Source of the DNA: CAVRZY01 sp963725415
Lineage (GTDB): Bacteria > Acidobacteriota > Terriglobia > Bryobacterales > Bryobacteraceae
DNA: 64,000 nucleotides
NCBI GenBank assembly: GCA_963725415.1
Contig: CAVRZY010000035.1
Coordinates: 6,640-70,639, forward strand
Reading direction: 5' to 3'
The notes below the pieces were generated by a model. That model made no database searches and was not told the DNA's origin. It worked only from the letters and a program-made list of their open reading frames with translations. How positions within the stretch are numbered: position 1 is the first letter of the stretch; each line of letters starts with the position of its first letter. A program made the position numbers and the translations under genes. Below are positions 1 through 8,617 of the stretch, piece by piece.

Positions 1-1193
1 CGCAGATAATAGGGCGTGAAGCGCGTGCGCGCCAGCGGCCACTCCCTCTCCTCGCGCCACGCGCCGCCGTGCAGGTGCCGCCCGGAGGCGGTTTTGACTT
101 CGCTGCCGCCGCCCATCACGAAGATCTTCACCGGCGCTTCGTTCTCCACACCGTTGGGCGCGTCTTTTAGCCAGCGGTCGTACCAGCGCAACCGGAACTG
201 AAGCCCATTGATCGCCGCCTCCGGTCCGAAGTCCGCCTGGCCGTGGGCCGAAGCGGCGTGCGCGCCGTGAATCCAGGGCCCCAGGATCATCTTCTGCGGA
301 CTCTTGTGGTGCTCGGCAAGGGCCATGTAGCTCATGGTGGTCTGACGCCCCCAGGAATCGTACCAGCCTCCGATCAGGTACACGGGGATGTCCTTGTAGC
401 GGGCCACCTGATCCACCACGCCGAAGCCCGGCTGCTTCCAGTAGGCGTCGTTCTGGCCGTGACTCATGGCCCACACCAGCCACTCTTCGTACTCCGGCGC
501 CAACCGGAGGGGGGTCATCCCTTTCCGTAAGGGCAGGCTGAGAAGGTACTGGCGGACGTTCTTCGCGGCCTCTTCCAGAGCCGCCCGCGTGGCCGGGTCG
601 CGCGAGGCGCGGCTGCCGCTGGGCGCGCCGATGGTGAAGATCCAGTTCATGAAACGCAGCTCGAAGGCCCCGCCGTTGCGCATCCCGAAGTAGCCCGCGT
701 TGGCGACCGCATCGACCGGCACCATGGCTTTCAGGCCCGGGGGATTGGAGAGGGCCAGGGCATGTTGCGTGCCGCCCGGGTAGGAGGTGCCCAGCGTGGC
801 GAACCCGCCGTCGCTCCAGGGCTGCCTGACGATCCAGGAGGCCGTGTCAAACCCGTCCGCCACGTCGTCGGTCATCATGTGCCAGACGCCTTCGGAGTGG
901 TAGCGCCCGCGGGTATCCTGCGCGATAGCCACGTACCCGTGACTGGCATAATAAGGCGCCCAACTGCTGCCGGCTTGATTCTTGTCGTAGGGCGTGCGCT
1001 CGAGGACGGCGGGAAACTTGCGCTCCAGCCGCGCGCCGTTGTGCGCCGGAAAATAGAGATCGGCGGCCAACCGCACCCCGTCCCGCATCGGTACCATCAC
1101 GTCCTTCTCGAGCGCGTACAGGCCGGGGTCGATCTTGGGGTTCTGCGCCGCGGCTGACCAAGCCAGCAGCAGAAAGATGATCAGCGCAAACAT
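1..1193 (-). CDS. CocE/NonD family hydrolase (X-Pro dipeptidyl-peptidase S15-like), 3' end outside window
   Basis: The frame is open from an ATG at 1193 to the window edge, giving 397 codons of a longer protein. It begins with a signal peptide (MFALIIFLLLAWSAAAQ), so the product is probably exported. It then shows the alpha/beta-hydrolase core of the CocE/NonD/S15 group: a 'PMRDGVRLAADLYFP' start, 'PAVLERTPYDK', an 'AQDTRGR' strand, and a nucleophile elbow 'GTSYPGG' whose Ser would be catalytic. Family members hydrolyse acyl esters or acylated peptides; the substrate cannot be told from sequence. The Asp and His of the triad are not both identifiable in the visible part. The upstream 370 bases are repeat-filled, so the gene is probably the start of its own transcript. 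Confidence 0.85.
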   Translation of the reverse strand, partial: MFALIIFLLLAWSAAAQNPKIDPGLYALEKDVMVPMRDGVRLAADLYFPAHNGARLERKFPAVLERTPYDKNQAGSSWAPYYASHGYVAIAQDTRGRYHSEGVWHMMTDDVADGFDTASWIVRQPWSDGGFATLGTSYPGGTQHALALSNPPGLKAMVPVDAVANAGYFGMRNGGAFELRFMNWIFTIGAPSGSRASRDPATRAALEEAAKNVRQYLLSLPLRKGMTPLRLAPEYEEWLVWAMSHGQNDAYWKQPGFGVVDQVARYKDIPVYLIGGWYDSWGRQTTMSYMALAEHHKSPQKMILGPWIHGAHAASAHGQADFGPEAAINGLQFRLRWYDRWLKDAPNGVENEAPVKIFVMGGGSEVKTASGRHLHGGAWREEREWPLARTRFTPYYL

Positions 1194-1272
1194 AGCGCAA
1201 CGCCGCCAGTATACACCCGCGCCGTACCACCATTGGGCCTCATCCCTTTGCGGCTGGGGAAGATTCCGCGTG

Positions 1273-1425
1273 TTGGCCACTTTCGGGGTCGCCGGCCAAT
1301 TGACGATTGACTCATTGAGGATTGACTCATTGAGGATTGACTCATTGAGGATTGACTCATTGACGATTGAGGATTGGGGCGTCCTGCTGCGCCAGACACA
1401 GCAATCGTCAATTCCCCCGGCACGG
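1273..1425. repeat. Dispersed inverted-repeat element with 15-bp tandem core (copy 1 of 2)
   Basis: The outer arms GCCGGCCAATTGACGATTG (from 1290) and CAATCGTCAATTCCCCCGGC (to 1421) are near-perfect reverse complements. Between them, a 15-bp unit GATTGACTCATTGAG is repeated four times in tandem (1305-1364), followed by shorter GATTGAG/GATTGGG units. A second, more diverged element with the same left flank and the same arms lies at 59288-59422. This looks like a mobile or expanding non-coding repeat such as a MITE or REP-like element; no coding capacity is credible. Confidence 0.8.
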
Positions 1426-1430
1426 CGAGT

Positions 1431-1565
1431 GCATCGTCCGATTAGTCTTTTGGAGTATCCGGTTCGGGGCAAAACGGGTACAGGCAACCAATTGCCCACT
1501 GCGCAATTGGACCCTGTCCCCGTTTTGCGCGGTCTCGATACCAGAAGGCACTTATCGGACGATGC
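1431..1565. repeat. 135-bp long imperfect palindrome
   Basis: The ends GCATCGTCCGAT (1431-1442) and ATCGGACGATGC (1554-1565) are perfect reverse complements. The pairing continues inward: CGGGGCAAAACGGGTACAGG pairs with CCCTGTCCCCGTTTTGCGC, around a central CAATTG-rich loop. The whole could form one long hairpin, typical of a palindromic MITE. The inner block CCTGTCCCCG recurs in the palindrome at 53020-53114. Confidence 0.8.
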
Positions 1566-1566
1566 G

Positions 1567-2550
1567 CTAGGTTGTAGCGCCGGGCGAGGCGTTCGTCTTG
1601 CGCAGGAACTCGATTAACGTGCGGGCGTTCTGTTGAAGATCGCGGCCGAGGATGAGCTGGTATCGGGAGGAGCGGCGCAGCAGCCGGAGGCTGTTGCGGA
1701 GCCGGGACCAAGCCACCCCGGCTTTGCCCGCCAGCTCGACGAGGCCGCGGTGAAAGACGAATTCCATGCCCTGGAACAGGCCCAATCCAACCACGCAATT
1801 CGTCACCATGGCCCGCGTGGCTTGCGCCAGGCTGGCCGGCATGATCTCGCAACTGCGGGAGAGGCTGCGCCGGCCCAGGAAGATCACGCCCGGGTCGGCA
1901 GAAGGACACACCCGGTCGGCGAAGTATTCGTAGTTGACCAGAATCTTGGGCCCGAACTCCATGCGGCTGACTCTGCGGAGCTGGTGCTCCGGAATCTGGC
2001 CCTGGCTGCCCGGCAGAAGGCCCAAGTGGAGGGGAAAGCAGTGGATCCTGCCACTGCGGTCCACCAGCGGGGAATCATCCGAGAGCAGCTTGACTTCCGG
2101 ATACTTGAGCAGCTCGGCAGCCAGCGTGCTCTTGCCACCGCCCATGGGCAGGAGCACCAGCACGGCCCGGCCTGCCACGCTGATGGCCAGCGCGTGAATG
2201 CGATGCATGCGCCGGGCGTCCAGAAACTCCGAGATTTGGGACAGCAGAAACAGGTAGGCGGCTTCGTAGAGCAGCTCGTCTTGCAGGCTGTAAATGCGGA
2301 AGTCACCGGTCTTGCGATCATGGATGGCCAGGGCCTGTCCCGAGTAGTCGATGAAAGTCAGCTCGCCGTTCCGGAGCGACACGTTGCGCGGCGTGTACAC
2401 CGTGGCGGGGCGCGAAGGCGCGGAGTGGTAGGGCGGGTCTTCGTGATGCAACTCCAGAACGACGGGACTTACCACGCGCTGGGCGCGGAAATAGGCGAAG
2501 TCCGCCGCCAGGCCATCCAGAGCCGGCGCCGACGAGCCGCGAGCCTCCAC
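1567..2550 (-). CDS. HPr kinase/phosphorylase-like P-loop protein
   Basis: A protein of about 330 residues with a Walker A loop 'LLPMGGGKSTLAAEL' near its middle, followed by 'LLSDDSPLVDRSGRIHCFPLHLGL'. This arrangement is typical of the HprK C-terminal-like domains found beside capsule, peptide-modification and glycan loci in acidobacteria. These proteins bind ATP; their substrates are mostly unknown, so true HPr phosphorylation is not implied. The open frame begins with GTG at 2550. However, the reading frame and family-like sequence (…GGARFNVYGYEVEARGS) continue upstream to about 2615, overlapping the end of the glycosyltransferase gene, so the true start may be a non-ATG codon near 2600-2630. 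It lies immediately downstream of, and probably co-transcribed with, the GT39-like gene. Confidence 0.7.
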   Translation of the reverse strand: MEARGSSAPALDGLAADFAYFRAQRVVSPVVLELHHEDPPYHSAPSRPATVYTPRNVSLRNGELTFIDYSGQALAIHDRKTGDFRIYSLQDELLYEAAYLFLLSQISEFLDARRMHRIHALAISVAGRAVLVLLPMGGGKSTLAAELLKYPEVKLLSDDSPLVDRSGRIHCFPLHLGLLPGSQGQIPEHQLRRVSRMEFGPKILVNYEYFADRVCPSADPGVIFLGRRSLSRSCEIMPASLAQATRAMVTNCVVGLGLFQGMEFVFHRGLVELAGKAGVAWSRLRNSLRLLRRSSRYQLILGRDLQQNARTLIEFLRKTNASPGATT

Positions 2551-2623
2551 CTCGTATCCGTAAACGTTGAAGCGAGCACCACCGCGGCTGGGGCGGCCTC
2601 GAATGCATTGCTGCCAGTGATCA

Positions 2624-4231
2624 TCAATGTTCGAGGACCTTGCCCAGTTTGCCGCTCAAGTCGATTCGGATCTTGCCCACCGGCTTGCCTTCGTGGCCGA
2701 CGAGCCGATAAGCCCGCACCGTGGAAGAGGATTGTTCATTGAAGTTGAGGGACTCCCATCGGTCTGGATAACGGCGCAGAACCTCACCAAGCTGGCGGAG
2801 ATGCTCTCTGGGCGGATCAACCGGGGTGGTATCGAAGGCCACAATGCCAACGGGGAGGCTTTCCAGGTAGGCAGCCATGGCCTGGGCATCTGGAAAGAGG
2901 GCCTGATACCTGACGCCTGTCCATGAGATGCTGGCCAGCATCTTGCTGGCGCGGAGGACGATGTGACCAGGCCGGCGTTCGTGCATGGCCACCTCGGCAA
3001 TGAAAGCCCCTTCGGCCGAGGAAGACCCCGCCACCAGAAACACCGAGCTGCGAAACTGGGGGCTGCCCAAGAGTACGGAGACCAGTTGAGGCTGTCCGTG
3101 ACGCGGTTTGGCGCGCACAAGGAAAGTCTGCTTTGCGAAAGCGGCGATGCTGAGCAGCACCACCAGAGGCACGCTCCAGGCCGGGCGCAGGCCGGCACGG
3201 GCGATCCTGTCTGCCAGCCAGGCCAGACCGGCTCCCAGAAACGCCGCCAGCGCCGGTATGGCGGCCGCCGCATAACGGGGCTCGAAGTAGACGTTCACGA
3301 ACGAGTGGAAGGTCCAGACGCTTAGGATCAGAGAGGCCAGCGCAACCCATTTTCCGGCCGCCCGGTTACGCCACATCGGCCAGAGCACCTTCCGGACCAG
3401 GCCGATTGCGATCACGCAGAAAAGCAGCCACCCGAAGGAATGAATCAGCACTCTGCCGTTTGCCAGCAGCGCCAGCTTGGTATGAATCGCGCTGGGTGAA
3501 GAGACGTGGGCCAGCCGGTTGGTGGTCAAGTAATACCACGGGCCGCAGAGCACAATTACCAGCAGGGCCGGGAACCAGAAAGAAAGACGCCGCGCCAAAT
3601 GCACTTTGCGCCCGATCAGGATGGCAAAAGGAGGGAGCAAGGCGAGCGCCAGTCCTTTGCCGTTGGTCATGATCGCCAGCACAGCCAGCAGGGCGAACTT
3701 CACCGCTTCCCGCCAGCTCGGAGCATCCAGGTACTTTCCGTAAGACACTGCCGCGTAAAACGAAAGCAAGGCGATCAGGAGTTCCGACATCACGGCCTGG
3801 CTAAACCCCTGCATGAGAGGCAGGCAGACCAGAATCGCCGCGGCGGTGGCCCCCACCAGGACGCCGTACTCCTCCCGAAGGATGCTGTAAACCTTCATCG
3901 CCAGGACCGACGTGAGCAACGCCAGCAGCAGCATGATGGATATGCGTCCGGGGGAGAACGCCAGCATCCAGACGCCTTGCACGACATAGAAGAACGGGGG
4001 CCAGTGGCCGATGGCCACCTTGGGATAGTGCAGGTAGTAATCCTCGGCGAATCGCAGTGCGGGTTGCGGGAAGCCAGCCGCGATGTAATCCCGCACCAGG
4101 AGCCCGGAGACGTAGTGGGCCGCTTCGTCGGGGTGCGCGGCGAACTCCGCCTCCAGCGCGCCGGAACGCCACTGCAGAAGCACGACCAGGGAGGCCAGTA
4201 GGAGAGCGACCAGGATAGTCGCAGGTTTCAC
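2624..4231 (-). CDS. GT39/ArnT-like integral membrane glycosyltransferase
   Basis: 535 residues with an N-terminal membrane segment (MKPATILVALLLASLVVLLQW). Next comes the first-loop acidic signature 'FAAHPDEAAHYVSGLLVRDYI', where the Asp-Glu pair is the hallmark of GT-C/PMT-like transferases. About ten further hydrophobic helices run to residue ~350, followed by a soluble C-terminal domain. Such enzymes use polyprenyl-phosphate sugars to modify proteins or envelope glycans on the outer face of the inner membrane; donor and acceptor are unknown. The downstream HPr-kinase-like gene overlaps or abuts its 3' end, suggesting one transcription unit. The next upstream minus-strand gene (SSS symporter) ends 19 bases before its ATG. 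Confidence 0.8.
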   Translation of the reverse strand: MKPATILVALLLASLVVLLQWRSGALEAEFAAHPDEAAHYVSGLLVRDYIAAGFPQPALRFAEDYYLHYPKVAIGHWPPFFYVVQGVWMLAFSPGRISIMLLLALLTSVLAMKVYSILREEYGVLVGATAAAILVCLPLMQGFSQAVMSELLIALLSFYAAVSYGKYLDAPSWREAVKFALLAVLAIMTNGKGLALALLPPFAILIGRKVHLARRLSFWFPALLVIVLCGPWYYLTTNRLAHVSSPSAIHTKLALLANGRVLIHSFGWLLFCVIAIGLVRKVLWPMWRNRAAGKWVALASLILSVWTFHSFVNVYFEPRYAAAAIPALAAFLGAGLAWLADRIARAGLRPAWSVPLVVLLSIAAFAKQTFLVRAKPRHGQPQLVSVLLGSPQFRSSVFLVAGSSSAEGAFIAEVAMHERRPGHIVLRASKMLASISWTGVRYQALFPDAQAMAAYLESLPVGIVAFDTTPVDPPREHLRQLGEVLRRYPDRWESLNFNEQSSSTVRAYRLVGHEGKPVGKIRIDLSGKLGKVLEH

Positions 4232-4250
4232 CTTGACTGGCAGCCTGGAG

Positions 4251-5966
4251 CTAAGCGGAGCGTTCAGAAGGAACGATCATAGCATTGCCCGGCCGGAAAC
4301 GCGAGATGGCCAGCGCGGTGGCCACCACCACCAGGCAGCCGATCACGTTGTACCACAGGTAGGAGACCTGGGTGAAGAAGTGCGCGCAGAAAATGGCGGC
4401 CTCTCCTGCCAACACGCCGGCAAACGCCGCCGTGCCGCGCACCCGGGGAAAATAGAAGGCCAGCACGAACACGCCCAGCATCCCGCCGTAGAACAGCGAG
4501 CCCACGATATTAACCGCTTCGATGAGCGCTCCCAGGTTCTTGGCGTATTGCGCAAAAGCGATGGCGTAGCAGCCCCAGAACGCTGTGGCGATGCGCGAGG
4601 CCCGCAGGGTGTGCCGTTCGGTAGCGTCCTTGCGGATGTGCCGCCGGTAGATATCAATGACCGTGACCGTGGCGAGGGAGTTGATCTCGCCCGAGCTTGA
4701 GGACATGGCGGCGGCGAACACCGCGGCCAGGATCAGCCCCACGACTCCCGCCGGCATGTAGCGCGTCACGAAAGACAAAAAGATGTAGTTGGTGTCGTTG
4801 AAGCCGGGCAAGCCATCCACCTTCTCGGCCAGGCGAGCGCCCTCCCGGCGGGCAGCGTCTAGCTGTTGCTGCGCCTGCCGGTATTCTGCGAGGCTCTGTT
4901 TCGCCAGGGCCCGGTGGCCCTGGCGGTGCGCTTCTACGATCCCCTGGGCGGCCTGTTTCCGCTGCTCGAACGCGGCATTGAACTGGTGGCTGATGGGCTC
5001 GAGATCCCGGGGCGCGGCCCGGCTGTGAATCTTGTTCAGCTCGACCTGCTGGAACAGCAGCGGCGGCCTCTCGAAGATGAAGAAGACAAAAACCATCGCC
5101 CCGGTGAACAGAATGAGGAACTGCATCGGGATTTTGGCCACGGCGTTGAACAGCAGGCTCAGGCGGCTATGGGCGATGGACTTTCCGGTCAGGTAGCGCT
5201 GCACCTGCGACTGGTCCGTCCCAAAGTAGGAGAGCTGTAGAAAGGTGCCGCCGATCAATCCGCTCCAGATGTTGTAGCGGCTCTTCCAGTCGAAGCTCAG
5301 ATCCACCACGTTCAGCTTGCCGGCGGCCCCGGCCAGGGAAACGGCGTCTCGCAGGGAGATGCCCTCGGGCAGCAGGTAAATGACCGTCCCCAGCGCCACA
5401 AACACGCCGGAAAAAATGATCAGCATCTGCTGCATGTCGGTCCAGGCCACGGCCTTGGCGCCTCCGGAGACCGTGTACGCGATTACCAGGCCCCCAATCA
5501 GAAGGGTGGTCACCCGGTCCGACCAGCCCAGGATCACCGTGAGCACGACTGCCAGCGCGTAGAGCGTCAGGCCTAAGCCCAGTCCGCGCTGAATGAGAAA
5601 CACGAGGCTCACCAGCGAGCGCGTCTTGGCGTCGAAACGCAGCTCCAGGTATTGGTAGGCGGTGTAGACGTTAGTGCGATGAAAGATTGGGACCGCGGTG
5701 GCCGCCAGAATCACCATGGCCAGGGGAAGGCCGAAATAGAACTGCAAGAAGCGCATCCCGTCCACGTAGGACTGGCCGGTGGTGGAGATGAAGGTGATGG
5801 CGCTGGCCTGGGTGGCCATGATGGACAGCGCCACGGCGTACCAGGGCATGGTCTTGCCAGCCAGCAGGTAACCTTTGACTGTGCCGGTGCCGCGCCCCTT
5901 GTACAGCCCGTAGACCACAAAGAAGAGCAGCGCGCTGCCCAGCACCAGCCAGTCCAGCAGCCTCAT
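4251..5966 (-). CDS. Sodium:solute symporter (SSS family)
   Basis: 571 residues of a typical SSS transporter: N-terminal helix, 'GYLLAGKTMPWYAVALSIMATQASAITFISTTGQSYVDG' (the Na+-site region of helix 1), 'SGGAKAVAWTDMQQM' and 'FGTDQSQVQRYLTGKS'. These match the sodium/solute symporter signatures. A hydrophilic insertion of about 75 residues, rich in Gln, Arg and Ala (roughly residues 310-385), precedes the last four or five helices. The substrate (sugar, sialic-acid-like or organic acid) cannot be told. Its ATG overlaps the stop of the 42-aa membrane peptide (ATGA), and that peptide overlaps the PIG-L gene (GTGA), so all three are translationally coupled. Confidence 0.9.
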   Translation of the reverse strand: MRLLDWLVLGSALLFFVVYGLYKGRGTGTVKGYLLAGKTMPWYAVALSIMATQASAITFISTTGQSYVDGMRFLQFYFGLPLAMVILAATAVPIFHRTNVYTAYQYLELRFDAKTRSLVSLVFLIQRGLGLGLTLYALAVVLTVILGWSDRVTTLLIGGLVIAYTVSGGAKAVAWTDMQQMLIIFSGVFVALGTVIYLLPEGISLRDAVSLAGAAGKLNVVDLSFDWKSRYNIWSGLIGGTFLQLSYFGTDQSQVQRYLTGKSIAHSRLSLLFNAVAKIPMQFLILFTGAMVFVFFIFERPPLLFQQVELNKIHSRAAPRDLEPISHQFNAAFEQRKQAAQGIVEAHRQGHRALAKQSLAEYRQAQQQLDAARREGARLAEKVDGLPGFNDTNYIFLSFVTRYMPAGVVGLILAAVFAAAMSSSSGEINSLATVTVIDIYRRHIRKDATERHTLRASRIATAFWGCYAIAFAQYAKNLGALIEAVNIVGSLFYGGMLGVFVLAFYFPRVRGTAAFAGVLAGEAAIFCAHFFTQVSYLWYNVIGCLVVVATALAISRFRPGNAMIVPSERSA

Positions 5967-6091
5967 GCCGAGAAGACCCTCGTGAAGATGTAGAAGAGCG
6001 CGATGAGAGACGCCAGGTACAGAATCACCGCCGCGTAGACGCGCCCCCAGGTCCGCAAAAAGGGAGGCGGTTCATCCGGCGGGTGGTTCAC
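5963..6091 (-). CDS. Small single-pass membrane peptide, 42 aa, coupled to SSS symporter
   Basis: A 42-residue reading frame starting at a GTG that overlaps the TGA of the PIG-L gene (GTGA) and ending in a TGA that overlaps the symporter ATG (ATGA). It has a proline-rich polar start (NHPPDEPPPF), an RTWGR stretch and one hydrophobic helix (VYAAVILYLASLIALFYIFTRVF). The double overlap and its position directly before an SSS transporter argue for a real small gene, probably an accessory membrane subunit. This role is inferred only from position. Confidence 0.65.
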   Translation of the reverse strand: MNHPPDEPPPFLRTWGRVYAAVILYLASLIALFYIFTRVFSA

Positions 6092-8583
6092 CGCAGCACC
6101 TTCCCGGCGCTCAGCAGGTTGGCAAAAATGCGGTACGCGCCGGGCACGCCAGCGGGCAACTGCCGGAACCAGGAATAGGCGGTGAAGACGTAGGCGCCCT
6201 GCCCGTAGCGCGCGAACAGGGTGCCGCCGGGATGCGGGGCTTCGCCCGGGTCGTGCGATTCGAACAGGGATTTGTACTGGGGATCCCATTGGGAGGCGAA
6301 ATACAGGCCGCGCTCCTGGATCCAGCCCTCGAAGTCGGCCGCGCTGATCTGGTTGGGCGATTTCAGAAGCGGGCTGTGCGGATCGGGGAAGGCGACGGGG
6401 GCCTCTTCCACCGTGACGCGGTCCCGGCTTACCTGCAACGGGTATGGCCCGATCCTGGCCAGCGCGCCATCGGCCACGTTGTACTGAACCACCAGCGTGC
6501 CGCCGCTCGCGACATACTCGAGCAGCCGTTGCTGATTGGCCCGCAGGTCGGCGCGCACGTTATAGGCGCGCACTCCGGTCACGATGGCATCCAGTCCGCC
6601 GAAGTCGCCGCGCGCCAGATCCGCCTCCGCCAGCAGCGTCACCTGGCAGCCCAACTGCCTGAGCGCTTCCGGGACCTCGTCTCCGGCGCCCATCACGTAA
6701 CCGATCTTGCGGGCCAGCACGCGAATGTCGGCCCGCACCAGCCGCGCCTGCGACGGCGGGAAGACTGTCTGCGGCGCAATGTGGGAATAGGCAATGGTGC
6801 TCATGCCGACTGCGATCTCCGCGTTCCCCGATGCGGCCACCGCGCGGAGTTGCCCCGAGGCCGCGTCCGCCAGGGGCGTTATCTCGAACGGCAGCGCCAC
6901 CTCCTGGCCTGTTTCGGAAAGTTGGAATTTCCGGGTGCGCGGCTCCATGCGCCAGCCGTTGGGGACCTCCAGGCGCACCTCGCCCGCTGCGCCCGCGATA
7001 TTGGCCTTGACCTCCACTTCAATCTTCTTGGGCTCTTCGCGGGGGAACACCAGAACCGGTTCGGAGAGTCGCAGGGCCACCCGCGGCACGATGACCAGCG
7101 GCCGGGTCTGCTCGCCTTCCACGCGGTCCACGTAGCGATGCCAGACGGGCCGGGTCAATTCGATGGATTCCGAGCCGGCGCGGATGCGGAAATGGACGCG
7201 GAGCGCCGGCGGGCTGTCGGCCACGCCGATCAGGGTCTGATCGGAGATGGTGTAAGTCTCCCCGTTCCTGCCGCCGGCCAGCCAGAAGGGCTGCGAATAG
7301 GGGTAACCCTCGGGGACTTCCCAGCTCAGCTCGCGGGCTTCGGGCTGGTTGTACGGCAACTGGAGGTCCGCAGAAGCCGAGCACTGTCCGGCTGGACAAG
7401 GCTCGATGCTGATCTCAGCCAGCCGCAGGGGTGCTTGCGAACGGTTCAGCGCCGTAGCGCGGATGGCCAGCTTGGAGCCGGGAACAGCCGTGCTGCGGTC
7501 CGCGGACGCGTCCAGCCACAGCCCGGAGCACAAGGCCAGGGTTTCGTCGAGCTCCCCGAGTTTCCGGATGGCCCAGGCATCTTTCAGCGCCGCGATCAGG
7601 GGTCGGGCTTTCAACAGCAACGGAATGGTCTTCTCGGGATGTTCCGGCTCGAAGGAGCGCACCGCTTCAGCAAGGATTGGACCCACTTCCCCGCCCCCCG
7701 GGACCCGGTTCCAGCTCGTGTCGATGCCATCGAAAACATCCTTGGCTGCGGGCTGGCCGGCGACGTGCACCAGGTAGTTCTTCTGCGAGCCGCGCCTCTC
7801 CGGCGCGCCGAACCCCTGGGTGCGGTGCATGCTGCGGCTCATCCCCGCAATCTCGGCGTAGGAATACCCCAGCAGCGGGTCGTATGCACCGCTGTCAATC
7901 TCGACTTGGGCCTGCGGTCCCTCGGCACTGCCCCGGTAGAGACCCTGAAGGATGCGCTTGGCCTGCCACGGCTGGACCCATTTGAACTGCTCGGGGAACC
8001 GGTTGGGGTCGGCGGCCGCCGTGAAGGCCTCGCGAGCCAGCATCCCGGAGACCTGATGCTGGCCGTGGCCGTCGCGCGAGGTGCCGGAGAAATTCACCAC
8101 GATCACGTCCGGGCGGAAGCGGCGGATCACCCACACCACGTCGGAGAGGATCTTCTCGTGGCCCCACTTGGCCAGAGTCTCCTCGGCGGTCTTGGTGAAG
8201 CCGAAGTCAATGGCGCGGGTGAAGAATTGCTCGGCGCCGTCGATCCTTCGGGCCGCCAGCAGCTCCTGGGTGCGGATCAGGCCCAGCAGCTCGCTTTGCT
8301 CGGGGCCGATCAGGTTTTGCCCGCCCTCGCCCCGCGTCAGCGACAGGTACCCCGCGCGCACCTGGCGTGCGCGCGTGAAATAGGCCAGCAGGGCGGTGTT
8401 CTCGTCGTCGGGGTGCGCGGCGATCATGAGCACGCTCCCCAGCACGTTCAGCCGCTCCAGCGCCAGCTTGGTTTGAGGCGCCCCGGCCAGATTGCGCTGT
8501 GCGGTGCCCGGCGCGCTCAGGACCAGCAACAGCAAAAGAACCGGGAACTTCGAACAAAGATGCGAGGCGCGGAGCGGCCCCAC
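6088..8583 (-). CDS. Secreted PIG-L/LmbE-family N-acetylglucosamine deacetylase-like protein
   Basis: About 831 residues. A signal peptide (FPVLLLLLVLSAPGTAQ) is followed by the PIG-L metal-binding motif 'MIAAHPDDEN' near residue 57, 'LTRGEGGQNLIGPEQSELLGLIRTQELLAA', and the third metal ligand region 'DGHGQHQVSG'. These are the expected residues for a zinc-dependent deacetylase of GlcNAc-type substrates. A long C-terminal part follows, with beta-rich and glutamine-amidotransferase-like regions ('LDAIVTGVRAYNVRADL…YVASGGTLVVQYN'). I prefer the GTG at 8583, because the earlier ATG at 8658 would read through the end of bacterioferritin and a repeat-rich spacer; no clear ribosome-binding site supports either. 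It is coupled by GTGA to the small membrane peptide and symporter, suggesting degradation plus uptake of an amino-sugar compound. Confidence 0.8.
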   Translation of the reverse strand: MGPLRASHLCSKFPVLLLLLVLSAPGTAQRNLAGAPQTKLALERLNVLGSVLMIAAHPDDENTALLAYFTRARQVRAGYLSLTRGEGGQNLIGPEQSELLGLIRTQELLAARRIDGAEQFFTRAIDFGFTKTAEETLAKWGHEKILSDVVWVIRRFRPDVIVVNFSGTSRDGHGQHQVSGMLAREAFTAAADPNRFPEQFKWVQPWQAKRILQGLYRGSAEGPQAQVEIDSGAYDPLLGYSYAEIAGMSRSMHRTQGFGAPERRGSQKNYLVHVAGQPAAKDVFDGIDTSWNRVPGGGEVGPILAEAVRSFEPEHPEKTIPLLLKARPLIAALKDAWAIRKLGELDETLALCSGLWLDASADRSTAVPGSKLAIRATALNRSQAPLRLAEISIEPCPAGQCSASADLQLPYNQPEARELSWEVPEGYPYSQPFWLAGGRNGETYTISDQTLIGVADSPPALRVHFRIRAGSESIELTRPVWHRYVDRVEGEQTRPLVIVPRVALRLSEPVLVFPREEPKKIEVEVKANIAGAAGEVRLEVPNGWRMEPRTRKFQLSETGQEVALPFEITPLADAASGQLRAVAASGNAEIAVGMSTIAYSHIAPQTVFPPSQARLVRADIRVLARKIGYVMGAGDEVPEALRQLGCQVTLLAEADLARGDFGGLDAIVTGVRAYNVRADLRANQQRLLEYVASGGTLVVQYNVADGALARIGPYPLQVSRDRVTVEEAPVAFPDPHSPLLKSPNQISAADFEGWIQERGLYFASQWDPQYKSLFESHDPGEAPHPGGTLFARYGQGAYVFTAYSWFRQLPAGVPGAYRIFANLLSAGKVLR

Positions 8584-8612
8584 GATCCACGATCTACGAT
8601 CCACGGCCGCCC
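8576..8612. repeat. Short CGATCCACGATC-type repeat
   Basis: The spacer between bacterioferritin and the PIG-L gene contains CCACGATCCACGATCTACGATCCACGG, a 9-base unit repeated about three times. The same words in opposite orientation (GATCGTGGATCGTA) occur in the palindrome at 51824-51886. It looks like a small member of a dispersed repeat family. Confidence 0.5.
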
Positions 8613-8617
8613 AGCCC

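Larger units (their letters stand above)
1194..1566. other. Intergenic space filled by two palindromic repeat elements
   Basis: No gene is supported in these 373 bases between two minus-strand genes. The space holds a GATTGA-type tandem element (1273-1425) and a 135-bp palindrome (1431-1565), described separately. Any promoter for the hydrolase at 1193 must lie within or next to these repeats. Confidence 0.7.

Noticed and set aside
1305..1371. Regularly repeated GATTGACTCATTGAG units, reminiscent of a CRISPR array
   Set aside because: The units are contiguous with no spacers, only four copies exist, and no cas genes are present. It is a tandem repeat inside an inverted-repeat element.
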